Positions 5,906-12,812 of a stretch of 15,931 nt of DNA are shown here, piece by piece (within the stretch, counting starts at the first letter, position 1; every line of letters starts with the position of its first letter). A program made the translations under genes and the position numbers. The DNA comes from Aquariibacter sp964433315 (lineage in GTDB: Bacteria; Pseudomonadota; Gammaproteobacteria; Burkholderiales; Burkholderiaceae_C): the NCBI GenBank assembly GCA_964433315.1, contig CAYSQO010000047.1:1-15931 (forward strand), written 5' to 3'. Below the pieces are notes generated by a model. It saw only the letters and a program-made list of their open reading frames with translations. It made no database searches and was not told where the DNA came from.

Positions 5906-6673
5906 TCAGGCCGGACCGGGGTCTCGGCGGCGACGGGGTCGGAGGATCTGGAACCAGACATAGAGAACCGTGATGAGGCCCGCGAGCGCGAACCATTGGA
6001 AGGCGTAGCCGTGATGCTTGTCGACGTCGACGGCCGGCCGGGGCCAGTCCCGCAGCAGGCCATCATCGGGCGACGCTGAGGGGTCGAGCTGCAGCAAGGT
6101 GTAGGGCCGCAGCGCCAGGCCGGTGGCGCGGGCCTGTTCGGCCAAGTCGAGATTCTGCCGAAGCGGCCCCTCAGCCTCGGCCCCGAGGCTGGCCAACCGG
6201 GCGGGTGGCGGGGCCATGCGGGCATTCAGCTGCACCGGCCCCGGGGGCAGCGGCGCGGCGGGCGTGCGGGTGCGGTCCAGCAGATCCCGCGGGGCCCAGC
6301 CGCGCTGGACGACCACCGCCTGGCCATCGTCCAGCAGCAGGGGGGTGAGCACGAAGAAGCCGGGTCGACCGCCCATCTGGCGGTTCTCGAGATAGACGGT
6401 GTGCTGCGGCAGCCAGCGGCCCGTGACCTGCACCCGGCGATGCAGTTGCCGATCCAGGGCCTCGGCGCCGGGCAGCAGGGCCTGGCCCTCAAGGGCCGGC
6501 AGGGCCTCAGCCTGTTCCAGGGCGGCGCGCAAGGCCAGCTTCTGCCCCGCCCGGTCCAGCTGCCACACGCCCAGCCGCGCGGTGAGCGCGACCCCCAGGG
6601 CCGCAGCCAGCGCGATCACGATCCGGCTGCGGCCCGGGCGGGCGGGCAAGGACGAGGAGGACGGGGGGGGCAT
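5906..6673 (-). CDS. SURF1 family cytochrome oxidase biogenesis protein
   Basis: This 255-aa inner-membrane protein helps place heme A in subunit I. It has the SURF1 topology of two terminal membrane helices (about 17-36 and 226-243) flanking a periplasmic domain. Family signatures are LGVWQLDRAGQK (34-45), RRVQVTGRWLPQHTVYLENR (79-98), GGRPGFFVLTP (101-111), VVVQRGW (120-126) and HGYAFQWFALAGLITVLYVW (221-240). ATG 6673 is chosen because the first helix follows it at the normal distance; the reading frame is open to a GTG at 6829, but that extension has no family character. There is no Shine-Dalgarno: the leader read on this strand is a long pyrimidine run. It probably begins a second transcription unit (SURF1 to sco1), divergent from the DUF2909 gene. 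Confidence 0.93.
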   Translation of the reverse strand: MPPPSSSSLPARPGRSRIVIALAAALGVALTARLGVWQLDRAGQKLALRAALEQAEALPALEGQALLPGAEALDRQLHRRVQVTGRWLPQHTVYLENRQMGGRPGFFVLTPLLLDDGQAVVVQRGWAPRDLLDRTRTPAAPLPPGPVQLNARMAPPPARLASLGAEAEGPLRQNLDLAEQARATGLALRPYTLLQLDPSASPDDGLLRDWPRPAVDVDKHHGYAFQWFALAGLITVLYVWFQILRPRRRRDPGPA

Positions 6674-6848
6674 GGAAGAGAACGAAAGGACAGGAGGAAG
6701 AGAGGAGGGCCAACGGAAGGCTCGACGGGCGAAGCGGCACGCGGTGGATCCGCGGGCTGGACGCTGAACGCCGCGAGCGGCAGGGGCGCAAGGCAGGTCA
6801 TGCCCGGCACCAATCCCGCGGCCCGGCACGATGGCCTACAGTGGCGTC

Positions 6849-7070
6849 ATGAAAGTCCTGATCGCCTTCGTCTTCATCGGCATCCTCGCCGCCCTGGCCA
6901 ACGCCGGCCACGCCATGTTGCGGGAAGGCCGCGATGGCAAGCCCAAGACCGACCGCATGGCCCGGGCGCTGACTTGGCGCATCGGCCTGTCGGTCGCGCT
7001 CTTCCTCGGCATCCTGATCGGCTACCAACTCGGTTGGATCCAGCCGACCGGCATGCCGCTGAATCCCTGA
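6849..7070 (+). CDS. DUF2909 family twin transmembrane protein
   Basis: This 73-aa protein has two membrane helices: KVLIAFVFIGILAALANAG (2-20) and ISVALFLGILIGYQLGW-type residues (about 47-63), joined by a short basic loop, and ends in WIQPTGMPLNP. The ending WIQPTG is typical of the small twin-membrane proteins found between coxC and SURF1 in Burkholderiales. Its role is unknown; position suggests oxidase assembly or stability. The start is ATG 6849 by family length; an in-frame ATG at 6831 would add six non-conserved residues. It has no Shine-Dalgarno, and a TACAGT (6837-6842) lies seven bases before the ATG, so a leaderless transcript is possible. It is the only plus-strand gene inside the oxidase cluster. 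Confidence 0.85.
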   Translation: MKVLIAFVFIGILAALANAGHAMLREGRDGKPKTDRMARALTWRIGLSVALFLGILIGYQLGWIQPTGMPLNP

Positions 7071-7135
7071 GTCGTCCAGGGGGCGGGGGTTCCCCCGGAC
7101 CGCAGCGTTGCAGCACGGGAGGCTGTCGACGATGA

Positions 7136-7162
7136 AAAAGGGGCGCCGCGGGCGCCCCTTTT
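7136..7162. terminator. Bidirectional Rho-independent terminator between DUF2909 gene and coxC
   Basis: AAAAGGGGCGCC (7136-7147), loop GCG, then GGCGCCCCTTTT (7151-7162). This is a perfect 8-bp GC stem flanked by A-run and T-run on the two sides, so it should work from both directions. It lies between convergent genes, 65 nt after the DUF2909 stop and 43 nt after the coxC stop. It therefore ends the DUF2244-to-coxC transcript and separates it from the SURF1-to-sco1 unit. Confidence 0.92.
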
Positions 7163-7205
7163 GTCTTGGCCGGTCCGGCCCGCACCATGGGAGCGGGCCG
7201 AGCGC

Positions 7206-8087
7206 TCAGAACCAGTAGACGATGATGTACAGGCCGAGCCAGACGACGTCGACGAAGTGCCAGTACCAAGCCGCGCCTTCGAAGCCGAAGTGGCGATCGG
7301 CCGTGAAGTGGCCCTTCTGCAGGCGCAGCGTGATGAACAGCAGCATCAGCATGCCCACGAAGACGTGGAAGCCGTGGAAGCCGGTCAGCATGAAGAAGGT
7401 CGAGCCGTAGACCCCGCTGGTGAGCTTGAGGTTCAGGTCGGCGTAGGCATGCGCGTACTCGTAGCCCTGGAAGCCGAGGAAGACGATGCCCAGCAGCACG
7501 GTGGCCCACATCCAGACGATGGTCTTGGCACGGTGACCGTCACGCAGCGCGTGGTGGGCGATGGTCAGCGTGATGCCGGACGTCAGCAGCAGCGCGGTGT
7601 TGATGGTCGGGATCGGCCACGGGCCCATGGTCTTGAAGGGCTCGACCAGGGCGGCAGGGGCCGCGGTGGCACCGGCCGCAACGCTCGGCCAGGTGGCCTT
7701 GAAGTCGGGCCACAGCAGCGCGTTATCGAGATTGCCGAGGTTGGGCACCGAATGCACGCGGGCCCAGTACAGCGCGCCGAAGAAGGCAGCGAAGAACATG
7801 ACCTCGCTGAAGATGAACCAGCTCATGCTCCAGCGGTAGGAGACATCGATCCGGTCGCTGTAGAGGCCGCCCTCGCTCTCGCGGATCGAATCGCCGAACC
7901 ACTGCTTCAGCACGAAGGCCCACCACAGCAGGCCAAAGGCCACCGCGTACGGCGCCCAGGACGAGCCATTGACCCACTGGCCTGCGCCGAGGATCACGAA
8001 GAACAGACCGAACGACGCCATCACCGGGTGGCGCGACGGACCGGGCACGTAGTAGTAGGGCGTCTGCCCGTGGCTGGTTGCCGACAT
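7206..8087 (-). CDS. coxC: Cytochrome c oxidase subunit III
   Basis: This 293-aa, seven-helix subunit of the aa3/caa3 oxidase stabilises proton uptake and oxygen access in subunit I. Landmarks are SMSWFIFSEVMFFAAFFGAL (87-106) with the conserved acidic residue E95, the pair AHHALRDG, GFQGYEYAHA, TGFHGFHVFVG and the C-terminal FVDVVWLGLYIIVYWF typical of the family. The length is slightly above the usual 265-290 because of an Ala/Pro-rich loop after helix 3. AGGAG lies five bases before ATG. It is the last gene of the structural unit and is followed by the terminator at 7136-7162. Confidence 0.96.
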   Translation of the reverse strand: MSATSHGQTPYYYVPGPSRHPVMASFGLFFVILGAGQWVNGSSWAPYAVAFGLLWWAFVLKQWFGDSIRESEGGLYSDRIDVSYRWSMSWFIFSEVMFFAAFFGALYWARVHSVPNLGNLDNALLWPDFKATWPSVAAGATAAPAALVEPFKTMGPWPIPTINTALLLTSGITLTIAHHALRDGHRAKTIVWMWATVLLGIVFLGFQGYEYAHAYADLNLKLTSGVYGSTFFMLTGFHGFHVFVGMLMLLFITLRLQKGHFTADRHFGFEGAAWYWHFVDVVWLGLYIIVYWF

Positions 8088-8165
8088 CTTTGCTCCTGAC
8101 TCAGTCTTCTTTCCTCGTCAGCGGCGGGTGCCGCATGACGCTCTTCCTCTCACAACGATTCTCGA

Positions 8166-8429
8166 TCACCCCGCGGCGCCGCCGACGATCACGCGAACCA
8201 CCAGGATCAGCGCGATGACGAAGAGGGCCGCGCCGGCCACGCCGGCCACGATCACATGCACGGGGTTGATCTTGCTCAGATCCTGCTCCTGGTCCCGGGC
8301 CCGGCGCACGCCGAAGAAGGACCAGGCGACCGCCTTGGCGGTCTGCACAAAGGAACCGCGGCGCTGGACCGCCTCGCGCAGCGAGCCTTGCGGGGGAACC
8401 ACGGGGTCGGTCAAGGCAGCCGCTCCCAT
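8166..8429 (-). CDS. DUF2970 family small membrane protein
   Basis: This 87-aa protein has a polar, Arg-rich N-terminal half containing KAVAWSFFGVRRARDQEQD and one C-terminal membrane helix (INPVHVIVAGVAGAALFVIALILVV region, about 54-80). The FFGVR and INPVHVI segments are the family core. Function is unknown; the gene usually sits between ctaG and coxC, which suggests a helper role in oxidase assembly. The ATG at 8429 overlaps the end of ctaG by 19 bp, consistent with translational coupling; a TTG five codons later would nearly remove the overlap. The 78 nt to coxC hold no other gene. Confidence 0.85.
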   Translation of the reverse strand: MGAAALTDPVVPPQGSLREAVQRRGSFVQTAKAVAWSFFGVRRARDQEQDLSKINPVHVIVAGVAGAALFVIALILVVRVIVGGAAG

Positions 8430-9091
8430 TCAGGTCCCTGCGCCAGGCGCAGCAGCGGCTCGGCGGCCGGCGCCAGGCCTTGCAGCCCACCGTTGGGCGC
8501 AGCCGGCACCTTGCCACCCACCTCGAAGAAGGTGTAGCTCAAGGTGATGGTGCGCACGTCCCGCGGGAGCTTGGGATCGATGTAGAACACGACCGGCCAC
8601 TGCTTGCGCTCGCCGGGCTTCAAGGTGTACTCGCTGAAGCAGAAGCACTCCAGCTTGTTGAAGTGGCCGGTGGCCTGCTTCGGCGCGTAGCTGGGGATGG
8701 CCTGGGCGGCCATGGTCCGGTTCTGCACGTTCTGGAACTCGTACATCACCGTGACGAGCTCGCCCGGGTGGACATCCATCGAGCGCACCGCGGGCTTGAA
8801 CTCCCAGGGGCCGCGTGCATTGGCGTCGAACTCGACGGTGATCGTGCGCTCGCGGTCGATCTGGCTGTTGGGCGGCGGAGCCTTGGCGCGATGTCCCGCA
8901 GCGTTCTGCTCGGCCAGGGTCAGCACATTGATGCCGAGCGCCGTGCAGATGGCCTTGTAGACCGGCACCAGTGCATAGCCGAAGCCGAACATCAGTCCGG
9001 CCACGACCGCGAGCTTGCCGAGCATGCGGAGGTTGTCCGCGCGCAGGGCGGCTAGGAGACCGCTACGGCCCGGCGGCTTGGTCGAGGGCAT
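8411..9091 (-). CDS. ctaG: Cytochrome c oxidase assembly protein CtaG/Cox11
   Basis: This 226-aa copper chaperone supplies Cu(I) to the CuB site of subunit I. It has one N-terminal helix (about 27-46) and a periplasmic immunoglobulin-like domain. The Cu(I) motif CFCF is at 149-152 (KLECFCFSEYTL), and the conserved juxtamembrane Cys is C49 in VYKAICTALG. The family sequence ITVEFDANARGPWEFKP and the ending LSYTFFEV are both present. The C-terminal tail of about 30 residues past LSYTFFEV is Ala/Pro-rich and probably lineage-specific. The gene starts five bases after the small assembly gene stops and overlaps DUF2970, so all three are likely co-translated. Confidence 0.96.
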   Translation of the reverse strand: MPSTKPPGRSGLLAALRADNLRMLGKLAVVAGLMFGFGYALVPVYKAICTALGINVLTLAEQNAAGHRAKAPPPNSQIDRERTITVEFDANARGPWEFKPAVRSMDVHPGELVTVMYEFQNVQNRTMAAQAIPSYAPKQATGHFNKLECFCFSEYTLKPGERKQWPVVFYIDPKLPRDVRTITLSYTFFEVGGKVPAAPNGGLQGLAPAAEPLLRLAQGPEWERLP

Positions 9092-9096
9092 CTGGC

Positions 9097-9225
9097 TCAG
9101 CCCCCGAGCATCACGATCTTGGCGACGAAGCCGATCGCGAAGGTCGCGGCCACGGAGGCCAGGATCAGACCCAGGCGCACATTGCTCCTGCGCTGCTGCC
9201 TGGGGTCCTGCGGTGCGGCGGCCAT
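9097..9225 (-). CDS. Cytochrome oxidase small assembly protein, 42 aa
   Basis: This very small protein starts MAAAPQDPRQQRRSNVRLGL and has one membrane helix (about 18-40: LGLILASVAATFAIGFVAKIVML), ending in GG. The charged N-terminus with QRR-N-R before LGLILAS is what I recall for the small assembly proteins found between coxA and ctaG in Burkholderiales. Its molecular role is not established. ATG 9225 is chosen, 35 nt after the coxA stop; the frame stays open upstream into coxA but that part is a shadow. Five bases separate it from ctaG, supporting a real gene in the operon. It is easily missed by automatic annotation because of its length. Confidence 0.8.
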   Translation of the reverse strand: MAAAPQDPRQQRRSNVRLGLILASVAATFAIGFVAKIVMLGG

Positions 9226-9260
9226 CGGATCGGTCCTTGTCCCGGAAGGGTGCTGAGGGG

Positions 9261-10886
9261 TCAGCCGATCACGCGGGTCGCGGTGGCGTCCAGCTTCGGC
9301 GGGTTCTCGAAGGTGTGGAAAGGAGCCGGCGAGGGCACTTCCCACTCGAGGCCTTCCGCGGCTTCCCAGGGCTTCTGAGGCGCCTTCTCACCCTTGCCCA
9401 GCATGGCGGGCAGGACGATGAAGACGAAGAAGTAGACCTGCATCAGACCGAAGCCGAAGGCGCCGACCGAGGCGATCGCGTTGAAGTCGGCGAACTGCAT
9501 GGGGTAGTCGGCGTAGCGACGCGGCATGCCGGCCAGACCCAGGAAGTGCATCGGGAAGAAGGTGACGTTGAAGAAGATCAGCGAGCCCCAGAAGTGGATG
9601 CGACCGCGGGTCTCCGAATACATCACGCCAGTCCACTTCGGCGCCCAGTAGTAGTAGCCGGCAAACATGGCGTAGAGCGAACCGGCCACCAGCACGTAGT
9701 GGAAGTGCGCCACCACGTAATAGGTGTCCTGCAGCTGGATGTCGACCGGTGCCACCGACAGGATCAGGCCGGTGAAGCCACCCATCGTGAACACGAAGAT
9801 GAAGCCGACGGCGAACAGCATCGGGGTCTCGAAGGTCATCGAGCCCTTCCACATCGTCGCGATCCAGTTGAAGACCTTCACCCCGGTCGGGATGGAGATC
9901 AGCATGGTCGCGTACATGAAGAACAGCTGACCCGTGACCGGCATGCCCGTCGTGAACATGTGGTGGGCCCACACGATGAAGGACAGGATGGCGATCGAGG
10001 CGGTCGCGTACACCATGGAGGTGTAGCCGAACAGCTTCTTGCGGGCGAAGGCCGGCACGATCTGGCTCACGATGCCGAAGGCCGGCAGGATCATGATGTA
10101 GACCTCGGGGTGACCGAAGAACCAGAAGATGTGCTGGTACATCACCGGGTCACCGCCGCCAGCCGGGTTGAAGAAGCTGGTGCCGAAGTGGCGGTCGGTC
10201 AGCGTCATCGTGATGGCGCCGGCGAGCACGGGCATGACCGCGATCAGCAGGTAGGCGGTGATCAGCCAGGTCCAGGCGAACATCGGCATCTTCATCAGCG
10301 TCATGCCGGGCGCGCGCATGTTGAGGATGGTGACGATGATGTTGATCGAACCCATGATCGACGAAGCGCCGAGGATGTGCATCGCGAAGATGCCGGCATC
10401 CATCGAGGGGCCCATCTGCAGGGTCAGCGGCGCGTAGAGCGTCCAGCCGGCAGCGGGCGCGCCGCCGGGCATGAAGAAGCTCGACACCAGCATGATGGCC
10501 GCGGGGATCATCAGCCAGAAGCTGAAGTTGTTCATCCGCGCGAAGGCCATGTCCGATGCGCCGATCTGCAGCGGCAGCATCCAGTTCGCGAAGCCGACGA
10601 AGGCCGGCATGATCGCGCCGAACACCATGATCAGGCCGTGCATGGTGGTGAACTGGTTGAACAGCTCAGGGTTCACCAGTTGCAGGCCGGGCTGGAAGAG
10701 TTCGGCACGGATGCCGAGGGCCAGCACGCCGCCGATCATCAGCATCGTGAAGCTGAACAGCAGGTACAGCGTGCCGATGTCCTTGTGGTTGGTCGCGAAG
10801 ACCCAGCGCCGCCAGCCGTGCGGATGGTCGTGGGCATGGTCATCATGCCCGTGGGCGTGACCGTGGGAATCGAGTACTGCGCTCAT
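9261..10886 (-). CDS. coxA: Cytochrome c oxidase subunit I
   Basis: This 541-aa, twelve-helix catalytic subunit reduces O2 to water and pumps protons. All ligands are visible: heme a H83 and H396, heme a3 H394 (VVAHFHYV), and CuB H259, H308 and H309. The cross-linking Tyr Y263 and helix VI Glu E261 are in GHPEVY, placing it in the A1 group. The D-channel Asp D112 (GASDMAFARMNN) and K-channel Lys K337 (IPTGVKVFNW) are intact, so proton pumping is expected. A His-rich N-terminal stretch (HGHAHGHDDHAHDHPHG, 8-24; nine His in 17 residues) precedes the fold. GAGAGG lies six bases before ATG. It follows coxB by 27 nt. Confidence 0.98.
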   Translation of the reverse strand: MSAVLDSHGHAHGHDDHAHDHPHGWRRWVFATNHKDIGTLYLLFSFTMLMIGGVLALGIRAELFQPGLQLVNPELFNQFTTMHGLIMVFGAIMPAFVGFANWMLPLQIGASDMAFARMNNFSFWLMIPAAIMLVSSFFMPGGAPAAGWTLYAPLTLQMGPSMDAGIFAMHILGASSIMGSINIIVTILNMRAPGMTLMKMPMFAWTWLITAYLLIAVMPVLAGAITMTLTDRHFGTSFFNPAGGGDPVMYQHIFWFFGHPEVYIMILPAFGIVSQIVPAFARKKLFGYTSMVYATASIAILSFIVWAHHMFTTGMPVTGQLFFMYATMLISIPTGVKVFNWIATMWKGSMTFETPMLFAVGFIFVFTMGGFTGLILSVAPVDIQLQDTYYVVAHFHYVLVAGSLYAMFAGYYYWAPKWTGVMYSETRGRIHFWGSLIFFNVTFFPMHFLGLAGMPRRYADYPMQFADFNAIASVGAFGFGLMQVYFFVFIVLPAMLGKGEKAPQKPWEAAEGLEWEVPSPAPFHTFENPPKLDATATRVIG

Positions 10887-10913
10887 CGAAGACCTCTCAA
10901 ACGGCGGGCGGAA

Positions 10914-12098
10914 TTACTTGCGGGCGGCCACGATCGCGGCAGGCTGGATCACCTGACCGGTCTGGTTCGACCACTTGTTCTTGGTGTAGGTGATGACGGC
11001 GGCGATCTCGGTGTCCGAGAGCTGCTTCCACGCGGGCATCATGCCGTTGCCCGCGCCGTTGAGCATGACCGCGATCTGCTTGCCGGCGTCGGCGTCCAGC
11101 ACGAGCGCGGAGCCGTCGAGCTTCTTGCCGACACCACCTTCGCCGCCCGCACCGTGGCAGGCCACGCAGTTGGCGGCATAGATCTTTTCACCGCGGGCCG
11201 CCAAGTCGGCCAGCTCCCAGACCTTGCTCGGGTCGTCGGCCTTGGCGGCGGCAGCCTTGATCTTGGCGTCGACCCAGGCGGTGTATTCCTCTTCGCTGAC
11301 CACCTTCACGTGGATCGGCATGTAGGCGTGTTCCTTGCCGCACAGCTCGGCGCACTGGCCGTAGAAGTCACCGGTCTTCTCAGCCTTGAACCAGGTGTCC
11401 CGCACGAAGCCGGGGATGGCATCCTGCTTGACGCCGAAGGCCGGAACCATCCAGGCGTGGATCACGTCGTTCGCGGTGGTGACGATGCGGACCTTCTTGT
11501 TGACCGGCACGACCAGGGGGTTGTCGACCTTCAGGAGGTAGTCGTCGCCCTGCGGCTTGCCCGCGTCCGACATCAGGCGCTGGTTGTTGTCCAGGGTGGA
11601 GAGGAAGCTGATGCCCTCGCCTTCACCCTTGATGTAGTCGTAGCCCCACTTCCACTGGTAGCCGGTGGCCTTGATGGTCAGGTCGGCGTTGGTGGTGTCC
11701 TTCATCGCGACGACGATCTTGGTGGCCGGAAGGGCCATGCCGATCACGATGAGGAAGGGCACGATCGTCCAGATGATCTCAACGGTGGTGCTTTCGTGGA
11801 AGTTGGCGGGCTTGGCGCCGAGGCTCTTGCGGTGCTTGAACACCGAATAGAACATCACGCCGAACACGGCGACGAAGATCACCGAGCAGATGACCAGCAT
11901 CAGCACGTGCATGTCGTACTGCTGCGCGGCGATCGTGGTCACCGGTTGATGAAGGTCGGTCTGGTTGACCTTGGGGCCACCCGGCAGATCGCCCACCTGG
12001 GCCATCGCCATGCCGCCGCCCAGGGCCATCGTCGCCCCGACCGTGGCATGGACCACCTGCCGACGCGCGGCATTCCACATCGCTTCGATCGTCATCAT
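10914..12098 (-). CDS. coxB: Cytochrome c oxidase subunit II with C-terminal cytochrome c domain
   Basis: This 394-aa subunit receives electrons from cytochrome c through CuA. A signal-like N-terminus ends near AMAQ (31-34). Two membrane helices follow (about 63-86 and 105-130), then the cupredoxin domain with the electron-entry motif YQWKWGYDY (147-155) and CuA ligands H214, C249, C253, H257 and M260 (GQCAELCGKEHAYM). A fused c-type cytochrome domain has C311-V-A-C314-H315 and a Met ligand near 353-354 (NGMMPAW). This is a caa3-like subunit II. ATG 12098 has GGAAG eight bases upstream; a GTG at 12125 would add nine residues. It lies 31 nt after the DUF2244 stop codon. Confidence 0.97.
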   Translation of the reverse strand: MMTIEAMWNAARRQVVHATVGATMALGGGMAMAQVGDLPGGPKVNQTDLHQPVTTIAAQQYDMHVLMLVICSVIFVAVFGVMFYSVFKHRKSLGAKPANFHESTTVEIIWTIVPFLIVIGMALPATKIVVAMKDTTNADLTIKATGYQWKWGYDYIKGEGEGISFLSTLDNNQRLMSDAGKPQGDDYLLKVDNPLVVPVNKKVRIVTTANDVIHAWMVPAFGVKQDAIPGFVRDTWFKAEKTGDFYGQCAELCGKEHAYMPIHVKVVSEEEYTAWVDAKIKAAAAKADDPSKVWELADLAARGEKIYAANCVACHGAGGEGGVGKKLDGSALVLDADAGKQIAVMLNGAGNGMMPAWKQLSDTEIAAVITYTKNKWSNQTGQVIQPAAIVAARK

Positions 12099-12129
12099 CC
12101 TGCTCACTTCCACTGTCCCACCCACGACC

Positions 12130-12702
12130 TCAGCCCAAGTTTGCCCCGGACCAACCCGTGCCCCACCGAAGTGTGGCTTTCAGTTCTTCTGCGAGCTGCC
12201 TGCGCAGCTCAGGACGCACATGGCGCCCCACCCTCACCTGCCGACCGCGGGCCGAGAGACCGATCAGGGGCCGTCCGGGCCCCACGTCATCGATCCGCAC
12301 CGACACCGCAGCAAATTCCATGCGCCCCGACCGGGCGCCGTGCTGCCACTCGACCGTCAGTTGCCCGCCGGCCAGTTCCACCCGCTCGCGGTCACCCGCG
12401 TGGCGTGCATAGATCAGCATCGCCAACCCCACCACGAGCAGCTCAAGCCCGGCAAAGATCATCACCGGATGAGCCCCGTGCCGCCAGAAGTAGCCGGCGA
12501 TCAGCAGGGAGACCACGCACAGCGACAGGTAGAACACCAGCAGCTGGCCCGGCCGCAAAGAGCAATTGCGCTTGAGCACCCACTCGACCGCCCAAGCCGG
12601 CGCGGCATCCGACCTGTCGCGGCCCTCGCCCGTCGCGGTGTGCAGGCGGCCGAAGCGCAGGGGCTTCGGCGGCGTGCTTGCGGGGCCAGGCGCTGAGATC
12701 AT
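12130..12702 (-). CDS. DUF2244 family membrane protein
   Basis: This 190-aa protein has an N-terminal cytoplasmic part with the family hallmark LKRNCSLRPGQ (43-53), two close membrane helices (about 53-73 and 78-98) and a soluble C-terminal domain rich in beta strands (LTVEWQHG, RVELAGG). Function is unknown. Its constant place directly before coxB in this group suggests a role in oxidase expression or assembly. GAGGAG lies nine bases before ATG 12702. It is the first gene after the promoter at 12783-12812, with a leader of about 75 nt, and so heads the structural operon. Confidence 0.85.
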   Translation of the reverse strand: MISAPGPASTPPKPLRFGRLHTATGEGRDRSDAAPAWAVEWVLKRNCSLRPGQLLVFYLSLCVVSLLIAGYFWRHGAHPVMIFAGLELLVVGLAMLIYARHAGDRERVELAGGQLTVEWQHGARSGRMEFAAVSVRIDDVGPGRPLIGLSARGRQVRVGRHVRPELRRQLAEELKATLRWGTGWSGANLG

Positions 12703-12782
12703 CTCCGACTACTCCTCGGGCCCGATGCCTTGGGCGCTGCCCCGGGGAAGGGAATCTGAACCCCCCTCTTCAAGGCGCGCGG

Positions 12783-12812
12783 ATTCTAGCCGAGCCCTTT
12801 TGCGCGACTCAA
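12783..12812 (-). promoter_or_regulatory. Sigma-70-type promoter of the cox operon
   Basis: On the minus strand: TTGAGT (12812-12807) as -35, an 18-nt spacer and TAGAAT (12788-12783) as -10. These match the consensus at four and five of six positions. Transcription would start near 12776, about 75 nt before DUF2244. The -35 overlaps the stop codon of the upstream methyltransferase gene, which places promoter information inside its 3' end. This is the best promoter match seen in the window. Confidence 0.55.

Noticed and set aside
8088..8165. A short peptide gene between DUF2970 and coxC
   Set aside because: Only about a dozen codons are possible, with no conserved feature; coxC has its own good ribosome binding site here.
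9015..12575. A very long open frame (1186 codons) on the plus strand
   Set aside because: It is antisense to coxB, coxA and ctaG, which have complete catalytic motifs. Its His/Asp/Gly-rich composition is what a high-GC shadow frame gives.
12703..12808. A tRNA or small RNA gene in the gap before the cox operon
   Set aside because: No cloverleaf or T-arm consensus (GGTTCRANNCC) could be placed; the gap is explained by a promoter and leader.
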